Shown here: piece after piece, positions 12,777-25,068 of the stretch | Numbering within the stretch: position 1 is the first letter of the stretch | Layout: every line of letters begins with the position of its first letter | NCBI GenBank assembly: GCA_011503125.2 | Contig: WWBZ02000040.1 | Location: 1,860,001-1,924,000, forward strand | Reading direction: 5' to 3' | DNA length: 64,000 bases | DNA from: Botryosphaeria dothidea | Lineage: Eukaryota > Ascomycota > Dothideomycetes > Botryosphaeriales > Botryosphaeriaceae | Made by a program: the position numbers and the translations under genes | Notes under the pieces: generated by a model | What the model was told of the DNA's origin: nothing | The model's input: only the letters and a program-made list of their open reading frames with translations | The model's database searches: none

Positions 12777-12797
12777 GGGTGAGGGACGGGGAGGGGG
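12777..12797 (+). other. Potential G-quadruplex motif (proximal, upstream of H1)
   Basis: G-runs of 3, 3, 4 and 5 bases with loops TGA, AC and A on the plus strand. It satisfies the quadruplex consensus and lies about 345 bases before the H1 ATG. Confidence 0.5.
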
Positions 12798-13141
12798 ACA
12801 GCTGTAACGAGTCTGGGGACGGCTCAGACTGGCATCGGGCAGCAGGTCAGAGGAAACGCGATGATCGAAGGTTGTTGACGCGATAGGAAAGGGTTTAGCG
12901 TCGTCGAGTCTCAACTGTTGTTGCGAGTGATCTGAAGCACGCCAAGCCGCGTCTCGTCGCCTTAAGTAGCTCTCAGCTCCCCTCCCCGCGCGCGAGACGT
13001 GCTCCGGCAGCTCACTTGTCTCCCCATCGCAACGCATCCGTCTCCCGCAACCACCACTCGATTCCCGCCGTGAAGCCTGTCGTTGAACAGCCCAGCTCTC
13101 GCACTACCCAGCGCATCCCATCACCCCATTTTATTTTCAAA

Positions 13142-14396
13142 ATGCCTCCCAAGAAGTCCGCTGCTGCCGCGCCCAAGAAGGCTGCTGCTGCCGCGCCCGC
13201 CCACACCTCCTACCAAGGTGAGTCGCCCACCACCACGCCTGTGCCGTGCAGTCGCTCCCTTCCCATCGTGTTCTCCAGTCGATGCTGACTCCGTATCGCA
13301 GCCATGATCTCGGATGCTATTCTTGCTGTGAGTCCACATTCTCCGGCGCATTACGGTCGCACTCGCGCGCCGCGATGAGACCCCGCCGCGCGACCGCCCA
13401 ATTCCCGCCAACTCGCCCCCAGCCTGCGGGAAAGGTCGCAAGAAGCTTACTGACGCGTTTTCTCCCATCATTAGCTCAAGGAGCGCTCCGGTAGCAGGTT
13501 AGTTTCTTCTCGTCGCGCTGAAGTCTCGCCGTCGCGGGCCCTGCGCTGGTGTTTACCTTCTCGAATGAAGTGCTGACACGTCTGCGCAGTCGCCAGGCCA
13601 TCAAGAAGTACGTGAAGGCCAACAACAAGATCGGCGACATCACCGATGCCCAATTCAACTCCCACGTCAACCGTGCTATCCAGCAGGGTGTGGAGAAGGG
13701 CCACTTCGACCAGCCCAAGGGTGAGTCCTATTTCCGGTCCAGCTGCGTTGCATAGGCAGCCTGCCTGTACTGCACGACTGGATCCGACGCGTTCCAAGCT
13801 CTTTCAAACAATGCTGACCTTTCCTCGCGCTAGGTGCTTCTGGTCCCGTGAAGCTTAAGAAGTCGGACAAGAAGGTTGAGAAGAAGGCCTCCCCTCCTGC
13901 CACCAAGAAGGAGGCTCCCAAGAAGGTTGCTGCCCCCAGGGTACGAAATGCTCCTGTCCCCGTGTGCATCTAATTAGCTGACGGCATGTTTGAAGAAGAC
14001 TGTCGAGAAGAAGGCTGCTCCGGCCAAGAAGGCCACTGCCACCAAGAAGGCTGCCGCCCCGAAGAAGGCTGCTGCCACCAAGGCTGCCCCGAAGAAGGCT
14101 GCTGCGAAGCCCAAGGCCAATGCTGGCCGTCCCCGCAAGGCTTCTGCTGCTGTACGTTTAGACGTGGTCGCGGTGGACGAGCCAGAGCTAAGCTGATCTG
14201 AACACAGGCTCCCGCAGTTGAGGACAAGCCCGCCACCGTCCTAGGCAAGACCAAGTCGGGACGTGTGACCAAGACCAAGGCGCCCCAGACCAAGGCGGCC
14301 GCGAAAAAGGCTGGTGCAAAGAAGGCCGCGCCGGCAAAGAAGGCAACCCCCAAGAAGGGGACGCCGAAGAAGGCTGAGGCCGAGGCCAAGGCTTAA
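13142..14396 (+). CDS. Linker histone H1
   Basis: Seven exons (13142-13217, 13302-13327, 13475-13497, 13590-13720, 13834-13940, 13996-14151, 14208-14396) give 235 residues. H1 binds linker DNA and the nucleosome dyad. The N-terminus is MPPKKSAAAAPKKA. The winged-helix globular domain follows: YQAMISDAILALKERSGSSR, then QAIKKYVKANNK, then FNSHVNRAIQQGVEKGHF. The tail of more than 130 residues is almost entirely Lys/Ala/Pro, with KKAAAPKKAAATK-type repeats. The globular domain is cut into unusually small exons of 26 and 23 bases. The acceptor of the fifth intron is a tandem AAGAAG, so exon 6 can begin at 13996 or 13999, giving one lysine more or less in the tail. All junctions keep frame. Confidence 0.95.
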
Positions 14397-16090
14397 GCGA
14401 CTTCACGTGGTCTCTTTTGCCTTTCTTCTGGACTTGACTTCTTCTGGTGTGTGATAAACTTAACTCTTGGTAACTCTTGGTAACGATATGGCCTTTAGTA
14501 GCTGGCGTTGCAACTGTCGTTCTTCGGGCAAGGGAGGCGGTGGTCGCGGCGTTCTCACGGATGTCCCTCGTGGGTTGATATCCACGCTCCCGTCCTCGGG
14601 CGCGGCGGGTTGTGGCGTGGGTGCGCAAGGTGTGTTTACGGTCACGATGGTCTTCATTTTACGGGTTGAGGAGCTGGATCCATGGGTTTATGGCTTGTTA
14701 CTGTTGTGCTCTTGCTTTTGCTGATTTGCTGGGAAACGAGGGCGACTGAGTATGTCGGGCGTTCGAGGGGTTGTTACTGCTGGATTTTACATTCTGAAGA
14801 GCCACTGGCGGTGGCGGTGCGGAAAGTGCTCGCCGCACCTAGAAAACGAGACGTCTTTCTCCTGACTTGATTCCGTCCTGGGTTCTTTGCGGTGAAAAAT
14901 GGATGGGCCGACGCGTGTGAACTGGTGGGCTGGCCTGGGCAGCGAAACGTGGCGGGCGCCGGACGACTTTAGCAACATCTGGTGGAAGCCTAAATGGGAT
15001 GCAGTAGCGAGAGTAGACTCGTATAGGTAGGCGGAGAGGGCTAGCGGCGGGGAAAGGCTCACGAACGGGCGATTTGGATCTTGGTTGCGGTGACTTCACG
15101 GCTTCAGATCACCGGCTGCATGGACAAGAGCATGGCGCTAGACAGCACATCAATGTCGGCAAATCGTCAATGAGGCTCGTTTCACATATGCAGGACGCGC
15201 ACTCCGTGGTCCCGGCTCCGGGATCAGGCATCGCGGTGGAGTACAACAGCAGCAGTCAGTAGGACCGAGAAGGGAGGGCGGGACGGGCGCTATTTCGGGA
15301 CAGCCCTGGGGCACTTGAACCGCTCCGGCGCAGGGCAGCGCAGGACACGGCGCAAGCGACGCGGCTAGCTGGTGTTGAGACGCACTGAGGCTCTGTGCAG
15401 CCCTCACGGAAGCCACGGCATGTGATCGCTCCCGTATCGCCCCTATCGCAGGAGATGACGAGCGGACGGACAAGGCGAGCAGCGCAGCGCATGTCAGTCC
15501 AGCGCGAGAGCCGGTGCCAGTGCCCGCGCCAGTGCCCGCAGGCAGAGCAGCAGCTAGTGCCGTGAGCAGCACTCCAGCTCGTCCGTCGGCGCGGCGACGG
15601 CAGCGCGCGATGCAGGGCCCCCTCCAAATAGAAACCCACATGTGGGCATGGACATGGGCAAGGGCATGGGCATCGAAGCTGAGGCTGTGCTGCGCTGCGC
15701 TGCGCTGCTGTGCTGCTCTCGGAGCTGGACGGCGCGCAAGCCGAAATGACGCCCGGCCAGGCTCGATTGAGGCGCGACGCAGCTTGGCCTTCTTTGTCAT
15801 CCGCAGCCTGCGAGCAGCCCACGACTGCCCACCAGCCGCCAACACGTTCTCCTGCACATCGCATCGACACATTGTTTTCCTGAGATACCCCTCCCCGTCC
15901 AGCCGCGCCTGCTCCCACAGCCTGCGCCCGCCGCCCGCCCGCCCCCAGGAGGCTCAAGCACTCGCCCGCCCCGAGTCGCAATCTTCCCAGCCCAGACGAC
16001 AGGCCAAGCCCCCCCGTCCGCTGCCAGAGCCTCCTCCTGGCTGCACCCAGCGCTGTCGCCCATGCCCATCCGCCCGTAACCTCCCTCGCC
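14397..16090. other. Intergenic region, H1 3' end to PI4P 5-kinase
   Basis: No gene recognised. The first ~300 bases are probably H1 3' UTR. The rest is GC-rich, with a small GGGCAT/GGACAT repeat patch near 15645-15675 and C/T-rich sequence at 15880-16090 typical of a fungal promoter or leader. Long open frames on the minus strand here have random-looking Ala/Arg/Pro composition. Confidence 0.55.
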
Positions 16091-18976
16091 ATGCCCTCCT
16101 TCCTTGCCGATGACACCGACCACCCCGCCCTCTCCGTCTCCTCCTACAGCCACTACTCCCCCTCGCCAGCGCTGAACGAGAAGCACTCTCCGCTGCCCAA
16201 CGGCGACTCCAATGCCACCGCGTCCTACTCGCCAGACCGCGTCTTGACCAACGGCACCTCCGTCTCCAGCCAGGCCTCCTCGCTGCCAAACGGCGGCCCC
16301 GTCGGTGGCCCTGCGAGGTCTCCCATGCACTCGACCGACACGGCCCGAATCTCCAACTCTGAGTCTACTCGGAGCCAGCTGGACGGTGCGGATGCCCCCG
16401 GCAGACTGGGTGCGCGCGACGACGGATACTTTGCTGCTGTGCAGAACGGCGTTGCCGAGGACGGTTGTCTGACCACCCACGTGAGGCTGGAGCCGACACC
16501 CTCGTCGCCGAACGGAGACGGCGTCCCCGCGACCAGGACTGTCTCGGCCACATTACCGTCCGCCTCCCCTTCAGAACAGAGGAAGAACTCGACTACCGCC
16601 ACCTCGAGCCACCTTGCCCCCGACCAGTCCTTGCGCGTGCCTGGCTCGTCGGCCCATCGTCTATCGTCACCGCCCGCATTCGGCCACAACCCGCCGGGCT
16701 CTTCCTCCACCACATCTACCGCTCAGGCCCCTGGATTGCAACACCGGCACACCCTGGAGGTCCCCAAGGCGTCGGGTTACCGCTCCTCGAGAGAGGCCCA
16801 GCGGAACTCGGATGACATGGTGGTTTCGGCCACTGGAAGGTTTTCGCCCAACACACCGACCAAGAGAAGAGGCTCTATGTCGCTCGTCAGACGCACCACA
16901 CGCTCAATGCAGTCGGACATGCATCTGGACGAGGTCCCGGCCGACGAAGATGCCGCGCGCTGGGCAGAGCACATTCGTCAGAAGAGAGCGAGCAAGAGGA
17001 AGAGAAAGGAAGACGACGACGACGACCGAGTCGTCGTGGGCACTAAGGTGGACCAGAACCATGTGAATTGGGTGACGGCCTACAACATGTTGACCGGAAT
17101 CCGCTTCACTGTCTCGCGGACGAACGCCAAGATGGATAGGCCGCTTACTGATGCCGATTTTGAAGCGAGACACAAGTTCTCTTTCGATATGTAAGCCACT
17201 TTGACTGCCGTGCCGCCAAACCATCACTGACTCTCTTCTTCCCGATAGCACCGGGAACGAGCTGACACCCTCGGCCAAGTACGACTTCAAGTTCAAGGAC
17301 TACGCACCTTGGGTCTTCCGTCATCTGCGACAAACGTTCAAGATCGACCCTGCGGACTACCTGATGTCGCTGACCAGCAAGTACATTCTTTCCGAACTTG
17401 GGTCCCCTGGAAAGAGTGGAAGCTTCTTTTATTTTTCGCGTGACTACAAGTACATCATTAAGACTATCCATCACGCTGAACACAAATTCCTTCGGAGGAT
17501 CCTAAAGGATTACTACAACCATGTTCGGGAAAACCCAAACACCTTGCTGTCTCAGTTTTACGGACTACACCGTGTGAAGATTCCTTACGGCCGGAAGATC
17601 CATTTTGTGGTGATGAACAACCTATTTCCTCCCCACAGGGATATCCACCGCACGTTCGACCTCAAGGGATCAACTATCGGGAGAGATTTCAGGGAGGAAG
17701 ATTTGGAGAAGAACCCTCGGGCCACCTTGAAGGATCTCAACTGGCTGAGAAGGAACCTGCATTTAGAGTTCGGTCCTGTCAAAAAGCAGGCTTTTATTGA
17801 GCAGATGGAAAGGGACGTGCAACTGCTGAAAAAGTTGAAGATTATGGACTACTCATTACTAGTGGGTATCCATGATTTGGAGAAGGGAAATGAGGAAAAC
17901 CTTCGCGATAAGACGCTGCAGGTATTCCAGCCGGGCGGCGACGCTGCGGAAGATCACATGCCCAACCCCCTTCAGCGGACGCCGTCCAAGCTGGAAAATG
18001 CCCGAAAGGCGAAGGAACTCCGCCAGATCATCAAGAACCAGAAGCCGATTCCGATGGATCAAAGCAGCAACAAGATGCCGGATGACGTGCAGGAAACCCG
18101 GAAGCACTTCTACTTCTACAGTGACGATGGAGGCTTCCAGGCCACGCACGAGAACAACACGCCTGGAGAGGAAATTTACTACCTCGGAATCATCGATTGC
18201 TTGACTCACGTAAGTTTTGCGATTCGAGCGTGCCTACGAGCTTGAGACTAACCTTAAAATAGTATTCCTTTGTCAAGCGGATGGAGCATTTCTTCAAGGG
18301 TCTCACAAACACAGAGTCTCAGATTTCCGCAATTCCACCAGAACGGTATGGTGACCGCTTCGTGCGCTTCATCAGTGGGGTCACCAAGACACGTGAGCTT
18401 GCCGAGCAGGAGAAGAAAGAAAAGGGCGAGGTCATCAATGATCCAGCTCTGGAAGGCATCAACCTACAGCCAACTAAAACCGACGAGGTCATAGAGAAGG
18501 CGGAGCACCAGGCCCAGAAGTCTATTCGTCACGGTGCAAATGAGGAGGCTGTGCCCGAACGCGCTATCCACCCAGCCCGTAGTCCTTCGGCGGAGCGGGG
18601 CGAGGCTCACGGTAGCATTCTCCCTGTCGTCGAGGAGGTTGGCGAGTCCGGAAGTGTCGGAGGCCGCAGTGGCCGCAGTCATGATGCGTCTCCCCGTCTG
18701 CGTCCAAGCTCCGAGCTTCCTATCCGGCCGCCACCAACACCTCCGAAGGACAGCAGAGATGAAGATCAGCGACCGCCTACTCCTCCCAAAGACGATGGGT
18801 ATCAACCCCAAGGTTCGCCGCCAACGCCGCCGAAGGAAGAGCGCGGCAGGCTCAAGGACAAGTCGCTCCCTATTCCACCGCCGAACTTTGCGAGCGGCTT
18901 CACTCGAAGTCCATCGCAGATGAAGCCGGTGGATATGGAGGAGAGAGTTGCGAGAGTCGATGCGCGGGTCAACTAA
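16091..18976 (+). CDS. mss4: Phosphatidylinositol-4-phosphate 5-kinase (Mss4-type)
   Basis: Three exons (16091-17190, 17249-18209, 18263-18976) give 924 residues. The enzyme phosphorylates PI4P to PI(4,5)P2 at the plasma membrane and so affects actin and endocytosis. Residues 1 to about 310 are Ser/Pro-rich and probably disordered, ending in the basic patch KRASKRKRKE. The PIPK domain (about 345-740) shows NWVTAYNMLTGIRFTVSR, the Gly-rich loop GKSGSFFYFSRDYKYIIKT, FDLKGSTIGRDF, KIMDYSLLVGIHD and YYLGIIDCLTHYSFVKR, with a kinase insert in between. The C-terminus is a disordered tail with three PPTPPK-type motifs, plausible SH3 ligands. An Asp run (residues about 308-312) is encoded by a GAC repeat. 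The start is the first ATG of the frame after the pyrimidine-rich leader. Confidence 0.93.
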
Positions 18977-20971
18977 AGAGCCTGTTTTGATTTTGGGCCG
19001 GCATTCGCTTGCTCTTGTTGCTGCTGCTACTGCTACTGGAAGAAAGATACCCTGATCTGATCTGATCGCTGCTTTGTCGCGATCTGGGACATAATCTGCT
19101 GTTGGGAAAAGTCACAACACAAATCACTCTCTGCCTTTCCTTTGTGTTTTTCCTTTGGGCGTCTTGTCATGTTTTGAGGTCACTTTTTCTTCCCTCCTCT
19201 TTCAGCTCTGACGTCTCTCACTCCTATCCCACCCTCTGATGTGGGGAGGAAACACCGAGGAGCACGGAGGGGTCAGGAGGAGGAGGAATTGCGAAGAGAT
19301 GGATTGAAGTGGGGCGGATTCAGTCGAGTCGCGTGTGGAGTCCATCTATTTGTACTACGTCACGGCCTTCTAAACTGCTGCTACCTCATTTTCTCTCTTT
19401 CCGAACACGACCCATACATGAACATCATGCAGTTTCCATATCACACTTCATTGTCGTCACATCGCCGTTGCTGTTATTGTCATGGGGATTGAGGAAGATC
19501 GACCCAGAAAAAGGCTATTACCAAAAAACCACACCACCATATGGACCCCCAGAGAGGTTGGCCATATGCATAGACCACACCATTCCACAACAAACGCCAC
19601 CCGTTCCCATCTCTCTTTCCTATGTCAGGTTCTCTAGGTCCTGTCTTTTGATTGTTCTGTCATCATCCTTGTCCTTTCTTCTCTGCTCTGCCCGCCAAGA
19701 GAAAGAGCGTTGCTTCATTCTTGGGTATTATTGAGCTCGGGTTTTCTCCTTGTGTGTGGGTTGTGCTGCTTCGTAGTGTTGCTGTTAACGCATGATACCA
19801 CGGCGTTGTTCTTTTTCTCCGTCATTTGTCCTCGCTACTCTTCTTCGCTCTATATATTACCTCCCTTTTGCCTCGCATTTTTCGACTTCACGGCAGCGTG
19901 CAAAAAATTTACAGCCTCAACAACAACATGAACGCGCTTGCATCTTGCTTTTTCCTCTTGAGACTGGTCGATCCAAGAATCGACATTTCCTTTCCTTGCT
20001 TTATCTTCGGTGCCTCACTCCATGTGAGCTCTACCTTGATTGCGAGCGTTCAGTGCTTTCCCTCGCCGGTCATTGTCTCTTTTCTCATTTCGTCTTTTGG
20101 AGGCGTAAACGTTATTGTTTCTGCACTTTGTTGTTCCTCTTTTCTTTTTCGTGATGCTTCTCTTTCTTCCCGCTTCTTCGTGTATGTACATGTAGATGGA
20201 AGAATGGAAGAAAGGCAAAAGATCTTTCCATGTGCGTATCGTCATCGCGTTCTGTTGTTGCAAATGCGGTCCATGTATGCTGCTGAAGTTCTGGCTGAGC
20301 AGATTGTATAAAAGAGACCATGGAGGTGCGTATACATGCTATGTATGCTTTTATGCATACTTAAGGAATGAATATTTACGGAGTTCGTGCAGATGGACTA
20401 TTTCTAGGCCTTGTTTTGAAGCTTCATAGACTTGGAAGAACGGGCCGTTAATAGAACTATATGCCAAATCTCGAAGCAATCGCAAGAATTCCGTGAGACT
20501 CATACTGCGCAGAGAATTAGGCCGATGACCATTCGACTATAATATGATATGGGAAATTCTCCAAGCAGCACATGACAGAATTTGTGGGTGAAATGTGTAT
20601 ACTCTCTAAGGTGAAAATTTGGGATAGAATGTGGAAAGTTCTATCAAATCGCTTCGTCTAAACCTACATCATTCGTGCGTCAGCCCGCGCTGAATGCAGA
20701 CCTATCATCATCTCCTTTATAATTTTCCAGTTCTCCAAGAAAGCAAGTACTTATTGACGATCACCGTGCATATGGGGCCGGAGCAGATATTAAGTACTCA
20801 ACGCCGAAACGAATGCCTCAACGCTGTACACGTATTGCACAGGTGCTTGTGGAATCAAGTTCCTTGGTAATTAGTCGCACTGTACTGTAACTGGAAAGGG
20901 AAGCTAGAAAGAAGCCACACCAAGTGTAAAACGTATACTTTTTCATTTCGGTACATATCCACACAGATATA
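18977..20971. other. Convergent intergenic region between PI4P 5-kinase and GUP1
   Basis: About 2 kb with no recognised gene. 19000-20200 is strikingly pyrimidine-rich on the plus strand. 20380-20970 is AT-richer and probably holds the GUP1 3' UTR. No convincing RNA gene was seen. Confidence 0.5.
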
Positions 20972-23025
20972 TCAACATTTCATACGAATTCCTTCCCTCA
21001 GTTCCTGCTCTCTTATTTCAAACATGACCTGGACGCCCACAAACAGCGCACCGCATGCTAAGGCGAAGAACGTTAATCCCGACGCCGATTGGAAGATTGC
21101 TCTTGCCAATTTTTCCAGCCCGTCTACGCCAATGGCAAAACCGACTAGATTCGCCGCCATCATGAATAGAACTTGGGTGACTGCCCCGACACCGCACAGC
21201 ATACGGTAGGCGTTCGGCCGGCTTGCCCATTTGTGTTTGGGAAAGGCGAGGGATGCTATGATCTCAGGGGCGACGATGAAAGTGACGAGCCACCCCCACA
21301 TCAGCAAGCGTAGCTGGATGTCATGCCAGAGGGCGACGAAGGTGAAGATTGTGAGGAAGTTGAGCATGGTAGAGAAGATGCTGCGGCCATGGCCACTGCC
21401 ACCCATGGGGATGAAGATATAGCGGATCAGCCAGCGATTGTAGCTTCGGTGCCAACCGCGCCAAAAGCCCGTTATGCTATAGTTGTTGCTCATGCAGCGG
21501 ACCATGTTCTCCGGCGGGTCAATGCTGTCGAGCAGGGCCCAGAGGCGGAAAAAGCGCCATGGGAGAAGAAGCTTTAGCCAGATATGGTGCAAATTGAAAA
21601 AGCCCAGCATGCTGAGTTGGAAAGGAGTGTAGGCATCCCAATCCGGTTGTACATGGAAGATGGCAACTGCGTAGATGTAGTGTATGATGATCTCCATGGT
21701 GAGAAGGGCTAGAATGAAGCGAACTGCATAGCGGGTTGTGCGTTCGGGTGTGATGCTGAGGGTAGTGTAGCGCTGCTGGGAGATATAGTCGTTGAATGTG
21801 AGAATAGGACCTGCGTTGTAAAGGGGCGAATATAGAGCGTAAGCCACATAATTTCGAAAAGAGTAGTCGACAGGCTTTGCCGGGGTGGAGACTCGGTCAC
21901 GCTCGGACAGGTTGGAAGGATCAAGTTGTTTCTTCTTTTGTGCGTGAGCAGTGCGGTATGGATCGGCTTGAGAGAAGCTTACCTCAATGGGACTTCCGCC
22001 CTGCATGTTCAAGCTCCAATAGTAATCCATGCTGAAACTGATCAGACGCAGAACAGTGATGTTGAAAAGGACCTCCCAGCGCGAGTTCAAGCCACTGTAG
22101 CTGTCAAGCCATGCGCCCCAGGTTCCCGAGCCATCCCCGCCATGGATAAAAGCAGCAATGTTGGTGAAGGGATACCCGCGATATATCTCATTGGAGAACA
22201 AAGTGCAGATGCTGAACACCCAAGCGGCAGCGGGAATGTAGTTTTTAGGGACCGAAGTTGTGATTTTGTAGTTGAGATAGAGAATCAACAACACCTTGAG
22301 CGCCGAGAAACCATGCAGGGCAAGGATGAAGATAATCGCAAAGCCAAAGTCAAAACTCACGCGCTGCTCCAGCCTCGCGTCCGCAGCAGCATGTGCGGTC
22401 AATCCATGCGTGAGCTGTAGGCCGTTGGGCGCTGAAGTCTGGCGAATTTGAGTGTAGGAATCGGCTCGGCACAGGTAGTCGTAGGATTTGCGGAGGAACG
22501 GGTGGACGAGGGCGATGACGAAGAGATAGGGGAGGTTATCGCGGAAGGAGGCATATTGGCCGTCGGAGTTATCCTGGGGTCTACAGTCAGAGTGTGCAGA
22601 CTCAAGAGTGTCACGACAGAACATACCACTTTACGGCCAGGGATCCAGCCGGGGGATAGCTCAGGCTCGAACTTTGGGTAATTGGGGTGGGATTCTGGCA
22701 GCAATCAGCCAGACATGTCGGGACCAGGGTCGAGGGCGTATGCACCTTTGGAGACATCATAGACGACATAGAACATGGAGGGTATAGCGGTTAAGAAGAC
22801 AAGGTAGTAGAGGTAGAACTCGGGAGTGTTCCATTTGGAGGGTTGCGGGCCGGGGGCACGAGGGTCGGCGCGGGCTGCATTCTTGGATTCACTGGGCGAG
22901 GGCTTTGCGGGATCGATGCGTGGTTCGGAGGCGACTTGCTTCGGGGGCGTGGTAGAAGAGATGGTGAAGCGGGTGTCGAGGGTGTCGAGAGAATACAGGC
23001 GGCGCAAGAAGCTGAGCAGGGCCAT
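20972..23025 (-). CDS. GUP1: GUP1-like membrane-bound O-acyltransferase
   Basis: Three exons on the minus strand (23025-22746, 22694-22627, 22573-20972) give 649 residues. In yeast, Gup1 remodels GPI-anchor lipids in the ER and was first described in glycerol uptake. The sequence is polytopic, with roughly ten hydrophobic segments. MBOAT landmarks are GFWRGWHRSYNRWLIRYIFIP and the putative catalytic His in ALWHDI (about residue 533). The N-terminal cytosolic segment, with FTISSTTPPKQ, precedes the first membrane span (FYLYYLVFLTAIPSMFYVVYDVSK). Intron 1 is 51 bases with the join in phase 1; the second join is in phase 0. It shares a 356-base divergent promoter with ARP4. The family assignment is firm. 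GUP1 rather than its paralogue GUP2 is inferred, since filamentous fungi usually have one. Confidence 0.92.
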
Positions 23026-23381
23026 GGCTCAGCGAGGAGCTCCAGAAAGGAGTGGGCTGGAGTGTACGGGGCAAAAGGAGCAGCGCGTGTCCTGTACGAG
23101 TAGGATGGCGTGTAAAGTCAGCCTGGGAGCCGAGGAGCTTAGCTCGTCCTCGTCCCGCCCAGCGGAGCGGAGAGCCCCGTGCGCCGCTTGTGCCAGGAAC
23201 GAGCGAGGCCCGCCCAGCGCTGTGTGATCGCCCTGCGCCCGCCCAGGCAGAGCTCCATCACGACCACCCGCCCGACAACATCCCCACGCGTCTCCCCGCG
23301 CCATTCGCCCGCCTCCGCCTGCATCTCGCGCCCAGCACACCCCTCGCTCACGCGCACACCTGCGCGCCCGTCCCTTCTGCT
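23026..23381. promoter_or_regulatory. Bidirectional promoter between GUP1 and ARP4
   Basis: 356 bases separate the divergent start codons. The right half is C-rich on the plus strand, as in many fungal leaders. No specific site assigned. Confidence 0.55.
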
Positions 23382-25068
23382 ATGGCGCTGCCGAGCTCCC
23401 AGCCGCCTGCCACGAACGAGTATGCCGGAGGTGAGCTCCGCTTGTGTTTGCGCATACCGTTGCTGCACCTGGCGCTAACATTGTCCTGCAGACGAGGTGT
23501 CCGCCATCATCCTCGACCCCGGTTACTCTACCACGCGTGCCGGATTTGCGGGCGAAGACGTGCCCAAGTCGGTTATCCCGACCTTTTACGGCCTGCGCGA
23601 AGGCGACTCCAATCCCATCTTCGGCGAAAATGCGATCCACAATCCCCTTTCGAACCTCGAAATCAAGAATCCGTGGTCGAGTGAAGGAATTGTTGAGGAC
23701 TGGGAAACGGCAACAAAGCTGTGGGAGTATTCCATTACCTCGCGCTTGACCGGCGCAAAGGAACAGAATCCCGCCAGCAATGGTCTCAACGATCCTTCGA
23801 ATGGAGACATGGAAGTCGAGCTGGACGCCCAGGCCGAGGCTGAAAAGCCTTTGGAGGGCTCGCCTCTGCTCATGACGGAGCCGGGTTGGGTCAACGCGAA
23901 GCACCGCGAGAAGTGCATCGAGGTCGCCATGGAAGAATGGGGAGCTCCTGCTTTTTATGTGCAGAAAACCGGCGTTTTGGCAGCGTAGGTGTGCAGGCTG
24001 CTGCACCGATGGGCGTTTGCGCTGACGAACCCGTAGGTTTGCATCCGGAAAGCCCTCGGCGCTGGTCATTGATGTTGGTGCTGCCACCACTTCCATCACT
24101 CCTGTCATCGACGGCATGGTCATCAAGAAAGGTGAGACAAAGGAAATAAATGTGGCTGATTAGCCAAATGCTCATTGCTATCACAGGTGTGGTCAAATCG
24201 CCTCTGGCGGGCAACTTCGTCTCCAACCAAATCCGTCTGATCTTCCAGCAAGCCCAACCTCCCATACAGCTCACACCGCACTACATGGTCACATCGAAGA
24301 CTCCCGTGGAAGCTGGTGTCCCTGCTCAGGCTGTCTACAAGAAGTTCGAGAAGGAGCCCACGGCATCCTTCCGCAGGCTAGAGGAGGAGCGTGTGCTCAC
24401 GGAATTCAAGGAATCGGTGGTCCAGGTTTGGAGCGGAGGAAAGTTCTCTGGAAACGCTGAGGAGGTTTACAACAACAGCCCTGGAAGACCGTTTGAGATG
24501 CCAGACGGATGGAATCAGGTCTTCCGTGCAGAGCGCTTCAAGGCCGTCGAGGGCCTATTCGATGCTAAGGCTGCGCTAACGGTAGGGCCTTTCTTTTTTC
24601 TATCGTCTGGAGTAGTTCGTGCTGTACTAAGCGATTTTTTGCTGACACCGGTGTCACCAGGATGCGGACAACCCAAGGCCGCGGGATGAACAGACAATCC
24701 CGCAGCTTGTCGTCCAGGCCCTTAGCCATGTTGACGTCGAAATGCGGCCTGCTCTGCTGGCAAATATCGTCGTTACAGGTGGCTCGTCATTGATTGTTGG
24801 CTTCAATGACAGACTCAACCAGGAGCTTGCACAGATCTACCCTGGCCCCAGAATTAGGCTGCAGGCCCCGGGTAACACGGTGGAGCGCAAGTATGCAAGC
24901 TGGATCGGAGGAAGCATTCTTGGTAGCCTGGGCAGTTTCCATCAGGTAAGACACGTTCCCCTTCACGATCAGTCGCAAAGAGATGATTAACAAGACATGT
25001 AGCTTTGGGTCAGTAAGAAGGAGTACGATGAGCATGGTGCAGGAATCGTGGAGAAGCGCTGCAAGTAA
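23382..25068 (+). CDS. ARP4: Actin-related protein 4 (chromatin remodelling/NuA4 subunit)
   Basis: Six exons (23382-23430, 23492-23984, 24037-24131, 24187-24581, 24661-24945, 25003-25068) give 460 residues. Arp4 is a nuclear actin-related protein shared by the NuA4, SWR1 and INO80 complexes. The actin fold is evident from [22 protein letters not shown] at the start, [33 protein letters not shown] and [18 protein letters not shown] near the end. The C-terminus has [17 protein letters not shown], with the actin-family ending. Acidic, Asn/Ser-rich insertions (residues about 100-130) set it apart from conventional actin, as expected for Arp4. The start is an ATG followed by a 16-codon first exon. 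Confidence 0.92.

Larger units (their letters stand above)
11129..13141. other. 2-kb intergenic region upstream of histone H1
   Basis: No gene recognised. It contains a TG microsatellite (11855-11894) and two G-rich tracts with quadruplex-type spacing (12124-12145 and 12777-12797). The last few hundred bases before 13142 are presumably the H1 promoter and leader. Confidence 0.6.

Noticed and set aside
15150..16116. Overlapping 240-286-codon minus-strand frames before the PI4P 5-kinase
   Set aside because: Ala/Arg/Ser-rich with no family resemblance; the length is explained by high GC content and few stop codons.
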